Origin: Gammaproteobacteria bacterium
Lineage (GTDB): Bacteria > Pseudomonadota > Gammaproteobacteria > Pseudomonadales > Azotimanducaceae
Length of the DNA: 48,543 nucleotides
Direction: 5' to 3'
NCBI GenBank assembly: GCA_026707045.1
Contig: JAPOXO010000108.1
Location: 27,003 to 75,545 of the forward strand
Positions within the stretch are counted from its first letter, which is position 1. Each line of letters starts with the position of its first letter. This document shows, piece after piece, positions 29,228 to 37,562 of the stretch. Both the position numbers and the translations under genes were made by a program. The notes beneath the pieces are model-generated. The model saw only the letters and a list, made by a program, of their open reading frames with translations, searched no databases and was not told the DNA's origin.

Positions 29228-29953
29228 CTATAGTTTGAATTCCTCTCCGAGGTAGGATCGCCGAACAGCTGGATTGTCCAGAATTGCGGCTGTGTCTCCC
29301 TCTGCAATTACATGCCCTTCATTGACAATGTATGCCCTATCACACAAATCAAGCGTATCTCGAACATTGTGGTCGGTTATAAGCACTCCAATGCCCCTCG
29401 ATGTCAGGTGCCGCACGTTGTTCTTGATGTCAGCAACGGAGATGGGGTCTACTCCAGCAAATGGTTCATCCAGTAGCATGAATTTAGGCTCGGACGCCAA
29501 CGCTCGTGCTATTTCAAGTCTTCTCCTTTCTCCTCCGGAGAGTCGTTCCCCAAGCGTGTCCTTGACATTCTGCAAGCCAAACTCGTTCATCAAGTCTTCC
29601 GTTCTTGCAATTCGTTCCTTTCGATTCAATCCCCGTTGAAGTTCCACTATGGCAAGGATGTTCTTGTAAGTGCTTAATCGGCGAAAAACGCTTGCCTCCT
29701 GAGGAAGATACCCGAGACCACGTCGTGCGCGAACATGCATTGGGGCATTGGAAGCGTCATATTCATCGATACTTATCGTTCCACCATCCATTTTCACGAT
29801 GCCCACAATGCAGTAAAAGCAGGTTGTTTTACCAGCTCCGTTAGGCCCCAGTAGCCCGACAACCTCACCTGTTGACACCGAGAGTGAGACATTTTCTACG
29901 ACTTGACGCTTTCCATATCTCTTGGATACTTGATTTGCGCTTAGGATGCTCAC
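29228..29953 (-). CDS. lptB: LPS export ABC ATPase LptB
   Basis: LptB, 241 residues, the ATPase that powers LPS extraction by LptFG. Walker A GPNGAGKT (36-43), signature [15 protein letters not shown] and Walker [14 protein letters not shown] are all intact. The start is GTG 29953. It lies 36 bases after lptA. LptF and LptG are not in this window, as is usual. Confidence 0.97.
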   Translation of the reverse strand: MSILSANQVSKRYGKRQVVENVSLSVSTGEVVGLLGPNGAGKTTCFYCIVGIVKMDGGTISIDEYDASNAPMHVRARRGLGYLPQEASVFRRLSTYKNILAIVELQRGLNRKERIARTEDLMNEFGLQNVKDTLGERLSGGERRRLEIARALASEPKFMLLDEPFAGVDPISVADIKNNVRHLTSRGIGVLITDHNVRDTLDLCDRAYIVNEGHVIAEGDTAAILDNPAVRRSYLGEEFKL

Positions 29954-29989
29954 AATGTTCGTTTTCCTCTGATCATGAGGTTGAGTTCG

Positions 29990-30517
29990 CTACTCGTTCG
30001 TAGGATTTGCTTCCACTTCAATGTTGCGCAAGATGACTTCTACTTGCTTATCGGGATCTACAGATTCCGCTTCAAACTGATTCTCGTCGACGTCGAGCCG
30101 GATCTTGTCTCCGGTGATCGAGATTTCTTCGCTCTCCACTCTTGCATTTCCTTCAAATTCAATCTGATTTTCTGCAACACCAAAAATGACAGTAGACGCT
30201 TCAGCACGAATCTCTTCTTGCTTCTCACCATCGTCTAATGTGAGTTGTAGCCGTACCGGAGTTCCTTTCGCTTCAATTCCCTTAACCGAACCTTCCTCGA
30301 CTTGCAACGACATGGTGTCGGCTTGCAGGCTCATTGAACCCCGAGTCAGTTCTACGTTTCCACTTACAAACGCTCCTCCATCGATTGATCCTCGAACATC
30401 GTCAGCCAAAATCCTAAGAGTCTCATCATTTGGCTCAGCTGCAGAAATGTTGTTGCCTAAAAGCAACAACATGAAAAGTACTGACCAGCTTTTACTGTTG
30501 AGAATTATCCGGCGCAT
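29990..30517 (-). CDS. lptA: Periplasmic LPS-bridge protein LptA
   Basis: LptA/OstA-like protein, about 175 residues from ATG 30517, which has GGAA six bases upstream; a GTG at 30532 is in frame but less likely. Signal peptide ends near ISAAEP. The beta-jellyroll region has GNVELTRGSMSLQADTM and FEGNARVESEEISITGDKI, the repeated strand pattern of the LPS bridge. It overlaps the lptC 3' end by 26 bases. Confidence 0.93.
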   Translation of the reverse strand: MRRIILNSKSWSVLFMLLLLGNNISAAEPNDETLRILADDVRGSIDGGAFVSGNVELTRGSMSLQADTMSLQVEEGSVKGIEAKGTPVRLQLTLDDGEKQEEIRAEASTVIFGVAENQIEFEGNARVESEEISITGDKIRLDVDENQFEAESVDPDKQVEVILRNIEVEANPTNE

Positions 30518-31103
30518 ATTCAATTTCCACACGGTGGGTTTTCGATCCGATTAGTTGAAATTCGTTGGTCTTGAGATCGAATTCGAATGAGCTTGCTTTG
30601 AAGGTGGCGAGTTCGTTTTGGATGGTCACTGATCGTTGGCTTTCAAGAGTCCGTTCGTCCGGGTAGTAAACCAGGTCCTGTCCGCTCAGCGAAAGGGCTA
30701 GTTTTTGATTTCTTTCATTCACTACGTTAACCTCCCCTATAAGGTCAATTCGCGGTCGTTCACTTGGCTCGGACTCTGAAGTCGCATTCTTTATGATCGC
30801 CTTCGATGCCGTTAGATTCCAAATCACTCCTCCCTCAAGTTCAATATGGAGATCGATGTCATCAAGCGTCACGATGTCTTCCTGTTGAGAGTGTTCCATC
30901 GCGGAAGCTAACGCTTTGAACTGTAGCGAGCCATCGTCTCCATACTCGAGCATTTCAACTTTGCCAATTCGGATGACGGGTTCGTCTTGCAGGTCTTCGG
31001 CCGTTGGATCTGAACGGTTGTCAGACATTTGAGTGGAAAAAAACCACACACCTCCGATCACGAGTGCGAAGATCACTGTGGCAGCTAAAGCTCTCTGCTT
31101 CAC
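30492..31103 (-). CDS. lptC: LPS export protein LptC
   Basis: LptC-like protein, 203 residues from GTG 31103, which overlaps the kdsC stop (GTGA). One N-terminal membrane anchor (about 6-24) precedes a periplasmic jellyroll rich in beta strands. It links LptB2FG to LptA. Sequence is weakly conserved, as is normal for LptC; the call rests on topology and its place between kdsC and lptA. The longer frame to 31220 lies inside kdsC and is not credible. Confidence 0.9.
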   Translation of the reverse strand: MKQRALAATVIFALVIGGVWFFSTQMSDNRSDPTAEDLQDEPVIRIGKVEMLEYGDDGSLQFKALASAMEHSQQEDIVTLDDIDLHIELEGGVIWNLTASKAIIKNATSESEPSERPRIDLIGEVNVVNERNQKLALSLSGQDLVYYPDERTLESQRSVTIQNELATFKASSFEFDLKTNEFQLIGSKTHRVEIEYAPDNSQQ

Positions 31104-31615
31104 TTGTTGTGTGCTTCGACCAACAGGTCGCAAATCTCTCTCACGGCACCGTTTCCACCAGGCGATGTGGTGACAATGTCGGCCAAACTTCGAGCTGGCC
31201 CAGTCCCATTGGGCACGCAAACCGCTACGCCCACGGCTTGAAACAAACAGACGTCAGGTACATCGTCTCCAATGTGAGCAACTTGCTTCGGAAGAATTCG
31301 TGCCTTGGCGCAAAAATCTTCGAGTGCTTCTGTCTTTATAGCAATTCCTTGATATACGTTCGTGATTCCTAATTCCGAAGCTCGCACTTCGACCGCTTGA
31401 GACGTTCTACCAGAAATAATCGCGATATCAATTCCTATTTCTTGTATTGCTTTGATTCCGTATCCATCGTGCACGTTGAACGAATGGAAGATTTCACCGT
31501 CTTCGCTGTAGATGAGTCGGCCGTCGGTAAGTACTCCATCGACATCGACCGTCAGTGCGCGCACGTTGGAAAATCGGTCTTGGAGTTCTTGAGATAGAGA
31601 GTAGAAATGGCTCAC
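31100..31615 (-). CDS. kdsC: Kdo-8-phosphate phosphatase KdsC
   Basis: KdsC, 171 residues from GTG 31615, which overlaps the yrbG stop (GTGA). HAD motif I is DVDGVLTDG, motif II ISGR, and motif III/IV is HIGDDVPD. It dephosphorylates Kdo-8-phosphate for LPS inner-core synthesis. The isomerase gene kdsD, usually directly upstream, is missing from this locus, so it must lie elsewhere or be replaced by a paralogue. Confidence 0.95.
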   Translation of the reverse strand: MSHFYSLSQELQDRFSNVRALTVDVDGVLTDGRLIYSEDGEIFHSFNVHDGYGIKAIQEIGIDIAIISGRTSQAVEVRASELGITNVYQGIAIKTEALEDFCAKARILPKQVAHIGDDVPDVCLFQAVGVAVCVPNGTGPARSLADIVTTSPGGNGAVREICDLLVEAHNK

Positions 31616-32583
31616 AAGTCCTGCCAATAGACCATGACGATGTAACAACAATATGAAGCCAAGAACACTACTCCTTCACACCTTGTGATAGTTTTCTTCG
31701 CTCCAATTCCGTTTGCGAAAAGCGCAAGCAACATGGTCAAAATGAACATGGCTCCGAAGTCTCTCCAGAAATCGATGGGTGTGATAGAGGAAGGACTCAA
31801 AAGTGCGGGTACGGAAAGCACCGCAAGAATATTGAGAATGTTGGATCCGACGATGTTTCCAATGGCAATTTCTGGACTACGACGCAGCGCAGCCGCCATC
31901 GTTGCGGCAAGTTCAGGAAGACTGGTACCCGCCGCAACCACCGTCAAACCCACAAGCATTTCGGGAACTCCGAGGATTGCTGCAATGCGCTCTGCGGAAG
32001 ACACGATAACTTTTGCGGAAACTGACAAAAAGACCAAGCCGATTGCCAATTGAATCCAAGCCCGAAGCGGAGACATGCGTTCAAGGTCTTCGACTTCGCT
32101 CTCAATTTCTTCAGGCAGTTCTCCGGTAGTTCTCGTGTCTCTAACAAGTCGATAAAGGATATAGCCCAAGAACGCGAGCAGAATCAGTCCATCAACGCGA
32201 CCTACATATAAATTGGCAAGGCAAAATGCTGTGATACAGGTTGCTACAAGAAGCATGGGAAGTTCACTACGTAACACACGCTCCTCGAATGGCAATGGGA
32301 CCACGATGGCAGTGAGGCCTAGGACCAAGCCGATGTTCGCTATATTCGATCCGATGGCATTTCCTATGGCGGTATCTGGACTCTCCGTGTAGGAATCGGT
32401 TATAGCTATGAGGATTTCGGGGGCGGACGTACCGATGGATACAGCGGTAAGTCCAATTATGAGCTCTGAGACACCGAGATAGTGTGCAGCTATCTTGGCT
32501 GCGTCAACGAAATAAGAAGCACTGACGACAAGAACGACAAACCCGACGACGAGCAAGGCAACCCAGAGCCAAATTACGCCCAT
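31612..32583 (-). CDS. yrbG: CaCA-family cation/Ca2+ antiporter YrbG
   Basis: YrbG-type sodium/calcium-exchanger family protein, about 323 residues from ATG 32583. Two alpha-repeats are visible, one with AVSIGTSAPEILIAITDS and the other with VVAAGTSLPELAATMA, around an acidic cytoplasmic loop (EEIESEVEDLE). About ten membrane segments. It is the first gene of the minus-strand operon and diverges from ibaG. Ion specificity is inferred from family only. Confidence 0.92.
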   Translation of the reverse strand: MGVIWLWVALLVVGFVVLVVSASYFVDAAKIAAHYLGVSELIIGLTAVSIGTSAPEILIAITDSYTESPDTAIGNAIGSNIANIGLVLGLTAIVVPLPFEERVLRSELPMLLVATCITAFCLANLYVGRVDGLILLAFLGYILYRLVRDTRTTGELPEEIESEVEDLERMSPLRAWIQLAIGLVFLSVSAKVIVSSAERIAAILGVPEMLVGLTVVAAGTSLPELAATMAAALRRSPEIAIGNIVGSNILNILAVLSVPALLSPSSITPIDFWRDFGAMFILTMLLALFANGIGAKKTITRCEGVVFLASYCCYIVMVYWQDL

Positions 32584-32726
32584 TCGTTCGTGTCCCAGTG
32601 TAAATTTCGATTTTATCAATCGCTTTGAGGCGTGAGATATTGTCTTCGGAGCATCCTAGACACAAAAAAGTGAGAATAGTGACGAGTGTTCCGACCTGGA
32701 AACGACCTCTTGCTAAAACAGTTGGA

Positions 32727-32746
32727 CATCATCTCCAACGATGATG
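32727..32746. repeat. Inverted repeat between yrbG and ibaG
   Basis: Perfect 7-bp arms CATCATC (727-733) and GATGATG (740-746) around a 6-base spacer, in the divergent promoter region. It lacks a T-tract and could be an operator. Confidence 0.35.
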
Positions 32747-32796
32747 GGTCATCGTCACTGATATGAGTGGTTGCCTGTCAGCACCGAAACTGCACG

Positions 32797-32805
32797 TGTT
32801 ATAGT
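32797..32805 (+). promoter_or_regulatory. Extended -10 element before ibaG
   Basis: TGTTATAGT matches the extended -10 pattern TGnTATAAT with one mismatch, 36 bases before the ibaG ATG. No good -35 is present. Confidence 0.35.
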
Positions 32806-32841
32806 TTGTTTTGTCCAAATTCAGTTTGGCAAAAGGAACGT

Positions 32842-33072
32842 ATGGACCTTCAGAGTGAGATCGAAGATCGATTGTCGAAGGAATTCGGCGATTCCAATAT
32901 CGAAGTGGGAGTACAAGGCAATCATGCTAGTGTCAAAGTGGAGTCGGAGCGGTTTGACGGTCTCCGACCAGTCGAACGACAGCGAATGGTCTACAGCTGT
33001 TTAAACGAACTTATCCGGAATGGGTCACTCCATGCAGTAACAATAGTTGCAAGCGTTCCCAAGACGCTCTGA
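32842..33072 (+). CDS. ibaG: BolA/IbaG-family protein
   Basis: 76-residue BolA-like protein from ATG 32842, preceded by AAAGGAA. The BolA helix-strand pattern and the motif SVKVESERFDGLRPVERQRMVY are clear. IbaG binds monothiol glutaredoxin and Fe-S clusters. It precedes murA by 15 bases, a conserved pair. The upstream extension to 32767 lacks family similarity. In most relatives mlaFEDCB would lie on its upstream side; here yrbG does. Confidence 0.93.
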   Translation: MDLQSEIEDRLSKEFGDSNIEVGVQGNHASVKVESERFDGLRPVERQRMVYSCLNELIRNGSLHAVTIVASVPKTL

Positions 33073-33087
33073 GAAAGACTTAGCAAC

Positions 33088-34353
33088 TTGGACAAATTAC
33101 TGGTACGAGGAGGAGAACCTCTTAAAGGAGAGACAAAGGCTTCCGGATCCAAGAATTCATCACTCCCCATTCTGGCAGCGACACTGCTGGCATCAAAGCC
33201 TGTTCGTTTAAGCAACCTTCCTCATCTTCGTGATGTCACAACCATGCTGGAATTGCTCGCCGTGCTTGGAGCAAGAGTCAGCTTGGATGAGAGCTTAGCG
33301 GTAACGATCGATACGAACTCTGTATCAAACTTGAAGGCACCCTATGACTTGGTACGAAAAATGCGGGCGTCTTTTCTTGTGCTAGGTCCGTTGCTCGCTC
33401 GACACGGTCGCGTTGAGGTATCGCTACCAGGAGGTTGTGCCATAGGAACTAGGCCTGTCGATCAGCATCTTAAGGCACTGGAACTCATGGGAGCCACGAT
33501 TAGCATTGTGAACGGATACGTAACCGCAACCTGTGAGAGAGGTCTTGAGGGAGCTCATGTTGCAATGGATGTAGTAACAGTTGGAGGCACACAGAATGTA
33601 TTGATGGCGGCGACTCTTGCTCGAGGAACAACGGTGATTGAGAACGCTGCCCAAGAACCCGAAGTAGTGGAGTTGGCCTCCTGCCTCCGGGAGATGGGTG
33701 CATCGATAACGGGAGACGGTTCCAGCACTATCACCGTGGACGGCTGCAACCAACTTCAGGGATGTTCGTATCGAGTAAAGTCAGATCGCATCGAGGTGGG
33801 CACCTACCTCATAGCGGCAGCGGCCACACGAGGTCACATTTGTATCCATGATGCATGTCCCGAGACCTTAGATGCCGTGTTAGACACACTGCGGGATTTT
33901 GGTCCCGATGTACAGGTCAGCGGATCAACGATTGAATTGGATGCACGAACGAATTCTTCGCGGGCGACAGATATTTTCACAGCAGTCTACCCTGGTATCC
34001 CCACCGATCTTCAGGCTCAGTTCATGGCCCTCAATTGTGTATCGGAAGGAGTCAGTCAAATTACCGAGACGATATTTGAAAATCGTTTTATGCATGTTCA
34101 GGAATTGGTTCGGCTTGGGGCTGACGTTCGTCTAATGGATGCCCGCACAGCAACAGTTAAAGGAGTCTCACAGCTTCGGGGAGCACCGGTTATGGCAACG
34201 GATCTGCGCGCATCTTCAAGTTTATTGATTGGTGCTCTAGTGGCTACGGGTGAGACGGCAATCAATCGGATCTACCACATAGATCGAGGCTACGAGCGCA
34301 TTGAAGAGAAACTTGGCTGGTTGGGCGCGGATATTCGCCGCGTGAGCGTATAG
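33088..34353 (+). CDS. murA: UDP-N-acetylglucosamine enolpyruvyl transferase MurA
   Basis: MurA, 421 residues, first committed step of peptidoglycan synthesis. The catalytic Cys117 is in LPGGCAIGTRPVDQH, predicting fosfomycin sensitivity. The N terminus MDKLLVRGGEPLKGE begins with TTG. Length matches the family (about 419-421). It follows ibaG closely and is probably cotranscribed with it. Confidence 0.97.
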   Translation: MDKLLVRGGEPLKGETKASGSKNSSLPILAATLLASKPVRLSNLPHLRDVTTMLELLAVLGARVSLDESLAVTIDTNSVSNLKAPYDLVRKMRASFLVLGPLLARHGRVEVSLPGGCAIGTRPVDQHLKALELMGATISIVNGYVTATCERGLEGAHVAMDVVTVGGTQNVLMAATLARGTTVIENAAQEPEVVELASCLREMGASITGDGSSTITVDGCNQLQGCSYRVKSDRIEVGTYLIAAAATRGHICIHDACPETLDAVLDTLRDFGPDVQVSGSTIELDARTNSSRATDIFTAVYPGIPTDLQAQFMALNCVSEGVSQITETIFENRFMHVQELVRLGADVRLMDARTATVKGVSQLRGAPVMATDLRASSSLLIGALVATGETAINRIYHIDRGYERIEEKLGWLGADIRRVSV

Positions 34354-34684
34354 CTGACGAGCGAAATCGGTCTTTCCAGCATACTTTGGTCCTTCAATTG
34401 GCACGCCTGTAAAGTTTCGGCAATTGAGGGAGACAATTTGACAGTTAGCCGTTCGATGTGTCGTACGGTCGAATCACACTCTTAGCTGTTGCGAAACGTT
34501 GCGTTGGTGGAAATCTGAAAACGCATGATTTATAAGAACGCTATCGCATGTTTCGCAAGACAGTAAACGCACTCTTTGTGAACAAAGTTATATGTCATCG
34601 AAGAATCCTCAACTCGGTGGAATACTTCAACCCTTCATCATTGATAATTGACGAACTATTAATGGTTCGAGCATTTAGCCCGTT
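34354..34684. other. Intergenic region between murA and the SulP transporter
   Basis: 331 bases with no credible gene. It holds a long-armed inverted repeat (34391-34430) soon after murA and the near-palindrome CTTTGT-GA-ACAAAG (34574-34587). A weak promoter-like pair, TTCATC (34634-34639) and TATTAA (34657-34662) with 17-base spacing, lies just before the transporter start. Confidence 0.6.
34391..34430 (+). repeat. Inverted repeat downstream of murA
   Basis: CCTTCAATTG pairs with CAATTGAGGG across a 20-base loop; nine Watson-Crick pairs plus one G-T wobble. No T-tract follows, so it is at best a processing signal or a rho-independent-like element without the tail. Confidence 0.4.
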
Positions 34685-36328
34685 TTGATTCGTTCCAAAC
34701 TGCCTCTACTCAAGGACTACAGCCTGCAGCTACTCCGAGGTGACATTCTAGGAGGCGTTACAGCCACCATAGTTGCAATCCCCATCGCCCTGGCGTTCGG
34801 CATAGCCTCGGGTCTTGGCGCCATTGCAGGGTTGTACGGTGCCATTGCAGTGGGTTTTTTCGCCGCTGTTTTTGGAGGAACTAATACTCAGATATCCAAA
34901 CCTACCGCACCCATGACCGTTGCCATGGCATTGATTGTGACCAGCTATGCCGATTCGTTGGGTGAAGCATTCACGATCGTTGTTATGGCAGGAACGATTC
35001 AGGTATTGCTTGGGATTTCAAGAATTGGACGCTATGTCGCGTACACGCCCCGAGTGGTCGTATCAGGGTTCATGTCCGGTATCGGACTGATAGTAATAAT
35101 CATGCATGTTCTGCCACTGATGGGTATGGAGCCTTCTAGTGGTGGTGCACTAGGCACGATTGCTGAGATTCCGGAGGCAATCAAGAACGTAAATTTTCAA
35201 GCTCTTGCCGTAGGCTGTGTAGCCCTTGCAATTGCCATTCTATGGCCCCGCAAATTGGGTAAGTTTCTTCCTGGGCCCATAGTGGCGATACTTGCCGGAA
35301 CACTATTGAGTGTCTTCTGGTTGACAGATGTACCGATAGTGGGTGAGTTACCAGCAGGTCTTCCAACAATTCAAGCTGAAGTGCCGAGCATGGAATTTTT
35401 GCTGGGGTCATTGGAACCAGCCTTGATTCTAGGATTGCTTGGGTCTGTCGACAGTCTCATTACCTCACTGATTGCAGACACATTGACTGGTACTCGCCAC
35501 AAATCCAATAAGGAATTGATTGGTCAAGGCATCGGCAATATTGCGTCAGGTCTGATTGGAGGTCTGCCTTGTTCGGGGTCTACAGCTAGTACGGTTACCA
35601 ATATTCAGGCTGGTGGAAGAACGAAAGTATCGGGAATTTTGTATGCATTGCTAATGTTCGGCCTGCTGATGGGGCTCGGCTCGTTCATTGAGCCGATCCC
35701 GCTTGCGGCTCTAGCTGCTGTACTAATAAGGGTTGGATGGGGAATTATCGACTGGCGAATTGTGTCACGAATTCATTTAATCAATCGCGCTCAATTGCTG
35801 GTTTTCCTTCTAACGCTGAGTTTGACCATGTTTGTGGATCTGATCATGGCTGTGGCAGTAGGTTTGATTGTTGCATCCATGGCTCACGCTCGCACACTAG
35901 AGAAATTTGAACTAGACAGTGTGATTTCAGTACCTGTTCTCGATCAGGTGTTCTTAAGAGATAGCGTGGACGTGGGTGATATTGATCCGTTCAGCGCACG
36001 AGTGGGCATAGTCTCTTTGAAAGGAATTTTCTCAGTCGCATCGTCGTCGAATCTAGTAGAGGCTGTCGGCAAGGACATCCAAGATCACGAAATCGTTATC
36101 TTCGATTTTTCCGAAACTTCTTACTTGGACGATAGCGCTGCAATGGTCATAGACCAACTTGCCGAAGTGGCGATGCAGCAGAATACGCTGTTTATTGTTG
36201 CGAGTCTGCACGGACCGGTTAAACAAACACTGCTCTCCTTGAACATCCTGAGATTGATTCCCGAAGATCAAATCGTCGAAACCATGGAGGAAGCGAAGCA
36301 ACTTGCTCAGCAACGTTTAGCAGTTTAG
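34685..36328 (+). CDS. SulP-family anion transporter with STAS domain
   Basis: 547-residue SulP transporter. A SulP membrane domain (about 10-400) has the signature-like stretches GLYGAIAVGFFAAVFGGTNTQISKPTAPM and GGLPCSGSTASTVTN, and the C-terminal STAS domain (about 440-545) carries SYLDDSAAMVI. Members move sulfate, bicarbonate, dicarboxylates or other anions, so substrate is open. The start is TTG 34685, with the upstream context giving no better choice. It stands alone between murA and zapE. Confidence 0.92.
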   Translation: MIRSKLPLLKDYSLQLLRGDILGGVTATIVAIPIALAFGIASGLGAIAGLYGAIAVGFFAAVFGGTNTQISKPTAPMTVAMALIVTSYADSLGEAFTIVVMAGTIQVLLGISRIGRYVAYTPRVVVSGFMSGIGLIVIIMHVLPLMGMEPSSGGALGTIAEIPEAIKNVNFQALAVGCVALAIAILWPRKLGKFLPGPIVAILAGTLLSVFWLTDVPIVGELPAGLPTIQAEVPSMEFLLGSLEPALILGLLGSVDSLITSLIADTLTGTRHKSNKELIGQGIGNIASGLIGGLPCSGSTASTVTNIQAGGRTKVSGILYALLMFGLLMGLGSFIEPIPLAALAAVLIRVGWGIIDWRIVSRIHLINRAQLLVFLLTLSLTMFVDLIMAVAVGLIVASMAHARTLEKFELDSVISVPVLDQVFLRDSVDVGDIDPFSARVGIVSLKGIFSVASSSNLVEAVGKDIQDHEIVIFDFSETSYLDDSAAMVIDQLAEVAMQQNTLFIVASLHGPVKQTLLSLNILRLIPEDQIVETMEEAKQLAQQRLAV

Positions 36329-36437
36329 TTGTGGATTCAAGAGATCACTCCCTTTTCTCTGCATTAACTTGATGTGATCGGGGTGTTCATAGGCCTTGTG
36401 ACCCACAATACTCAGATCTGCTTTGGATTGACAGTGT

Positions 36438-37562
36438 GTGCTCTACGTAAGTCCATTATTCTTAGCGATCATCCCAGACCTTGTTGTTAGATCACTCTTG
36501 AGCACCATTACTAATATCGAGCTAGATAGCTATCAAGTAGCTCTAGCTCAACGGCTGGGCGATCTAGCTCTTAGTGTTCAAAGAGCTCACGACACTCGAA
36601 CCTCGATTCCCGCCATCGTGCGAAGGGTGTTTGGACGAACCCATTTGCCGGAAAAAGGACTGTACATATGGGGCGGCGTGGGGCGCGGCAAGACCATGCT
36701 CATGGATCGCTTCTACGAAAGTCTAACCTTTGACAAGAAACGACGATGGCACTTTCACCGCTTCATGCAGGACATTCATGAGAAGCTAAATGAGCTTTCC
36801 GGTAACTCAAACCCGCTCCAAGAGGTAGCAGACCAAATTCGCCAGAATGCATCGGTAGTGTGTCTTGATGAGTTCTTTGTATCGGACATCGGAGATGCGA
36901 TGATTTTGAGCGAATTGCTCGAATCCATATTCGAAAGAAATATAGTTCTCGTGGCAACTTCCAATCTTGTCCCAGAAATGCTGTACGAAAACGGATTGCA
37001 GCGAAGAAGATTTCTTCCGGCCATAGAACTCATAAAAACGCACATGGAAATCGTCTTTCTGGGAGGAGATGACGACTACCGGTTGAAAGCTCTGCTGAAT
37101 CGAGACCTCTATCGAATAAGCGCAAAAGCCACACCTCAATTGATTGATCAGGATTCGGCCGAGCTAGTCGGTTCTTCCCACCGCAAGACTAGTCCTTTAA
37201 TAGTCAACAAGCGAAAGATTGAGTGTGTGTATAGAGGAGAGGGGATCGTTGCATTTGGATTCAAGGAACTATGCGAAGGACCAAGAAGTGCTTCCGACTA
37301 CATTGAGATTGCCAGAACACACCACACCGTCCTAATTTACGATGTACCCGAACTCTCGCTGGGGAAGGAAGAAGCATCTAAACGCTTCATCAACGCAATC
37401 GACGTGTTCTATGATCGGAACGTAAATCTTGTGTTACATGCACACAAACCAATTGGGAGCTTGTATATTGGTGTTCGGTTCACGAAAGAATTCCAGAGGA
37501 CACGCAGTAGGATTGCGGAAATGAGCTCGACGGAATATTTGACGAGGGCACACCGTGCATAA
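36438..37562 (+). CDS. zapE: Cell-division ATPase ZapE (AFG1 family)
   Basis: ZapE/AFG1-type AAA ATPase, 374 residues from GTG 36438, or about 354 from TTG 36498. Walker A GGVGRGKT is preceded by KGLYIW, Walker B is VVCLDEFFVSDIGDAMIL, and the C-terminal half has FKELCEGPRSASDYIEIA, all family features. It modulates the Z ring under stress in E. coli. Its last eight bases overlap the start of the PQQ dehydrogenase, an unusual partner. Confidence 0.93.
   Translation: MLYVSPLFLAIIPDLVVRSLLSTITNIELDSYQVALAQRLGDLALSVQRAHDTRTSIPAIVRRVFGRTHLPEKGLYIWGGVGRGKTMLMDRFYESLTFDKKRRWHFHRFMQDIHEKLNELSGNSNPLQEVADQIRQNASVVCLDEFFVSDIGDAMILSELLESIFERNIVLVATSNLVPEMLYENGLQRRRFLPAIELIKTHMEIVFLGGDDDYRLKALLNRDLYRISAKATPQLIDQDSAELVGSSHRKTSPLIVNKRKIECVYRGEGIVAFGFKELCEGPRSASDYIEIARTHHTVLIYDVPELSLGKEEASKRFINAIDVFYDRNVNLVLHAHKPIGSLYIGVRFTKEFQRTRSRIAEMSSTEYLTRAHRA

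Noticed and set aside
31104-31220. N-terminal extension of LptC reading into kdsC
   Set aside because: The GTG at 31103 overlaps the kdsC stop and directly precedes the membrane anchor; the extension is inside kdsC and unlike any LptC.
34397-34415. TTGGCACG resembling the -24 element of a sigma-54 promoter, interesting given rpoN in the window
   Set aside because: The required GC of the -12 element at the correct spacing is absent (sequence there is TAAAG).
34438-34466. TTGACA in the murA-SulP gap as a promoter -35
   Set aside because: No acceptable -10 hexamer at 16-18 bases downstream.
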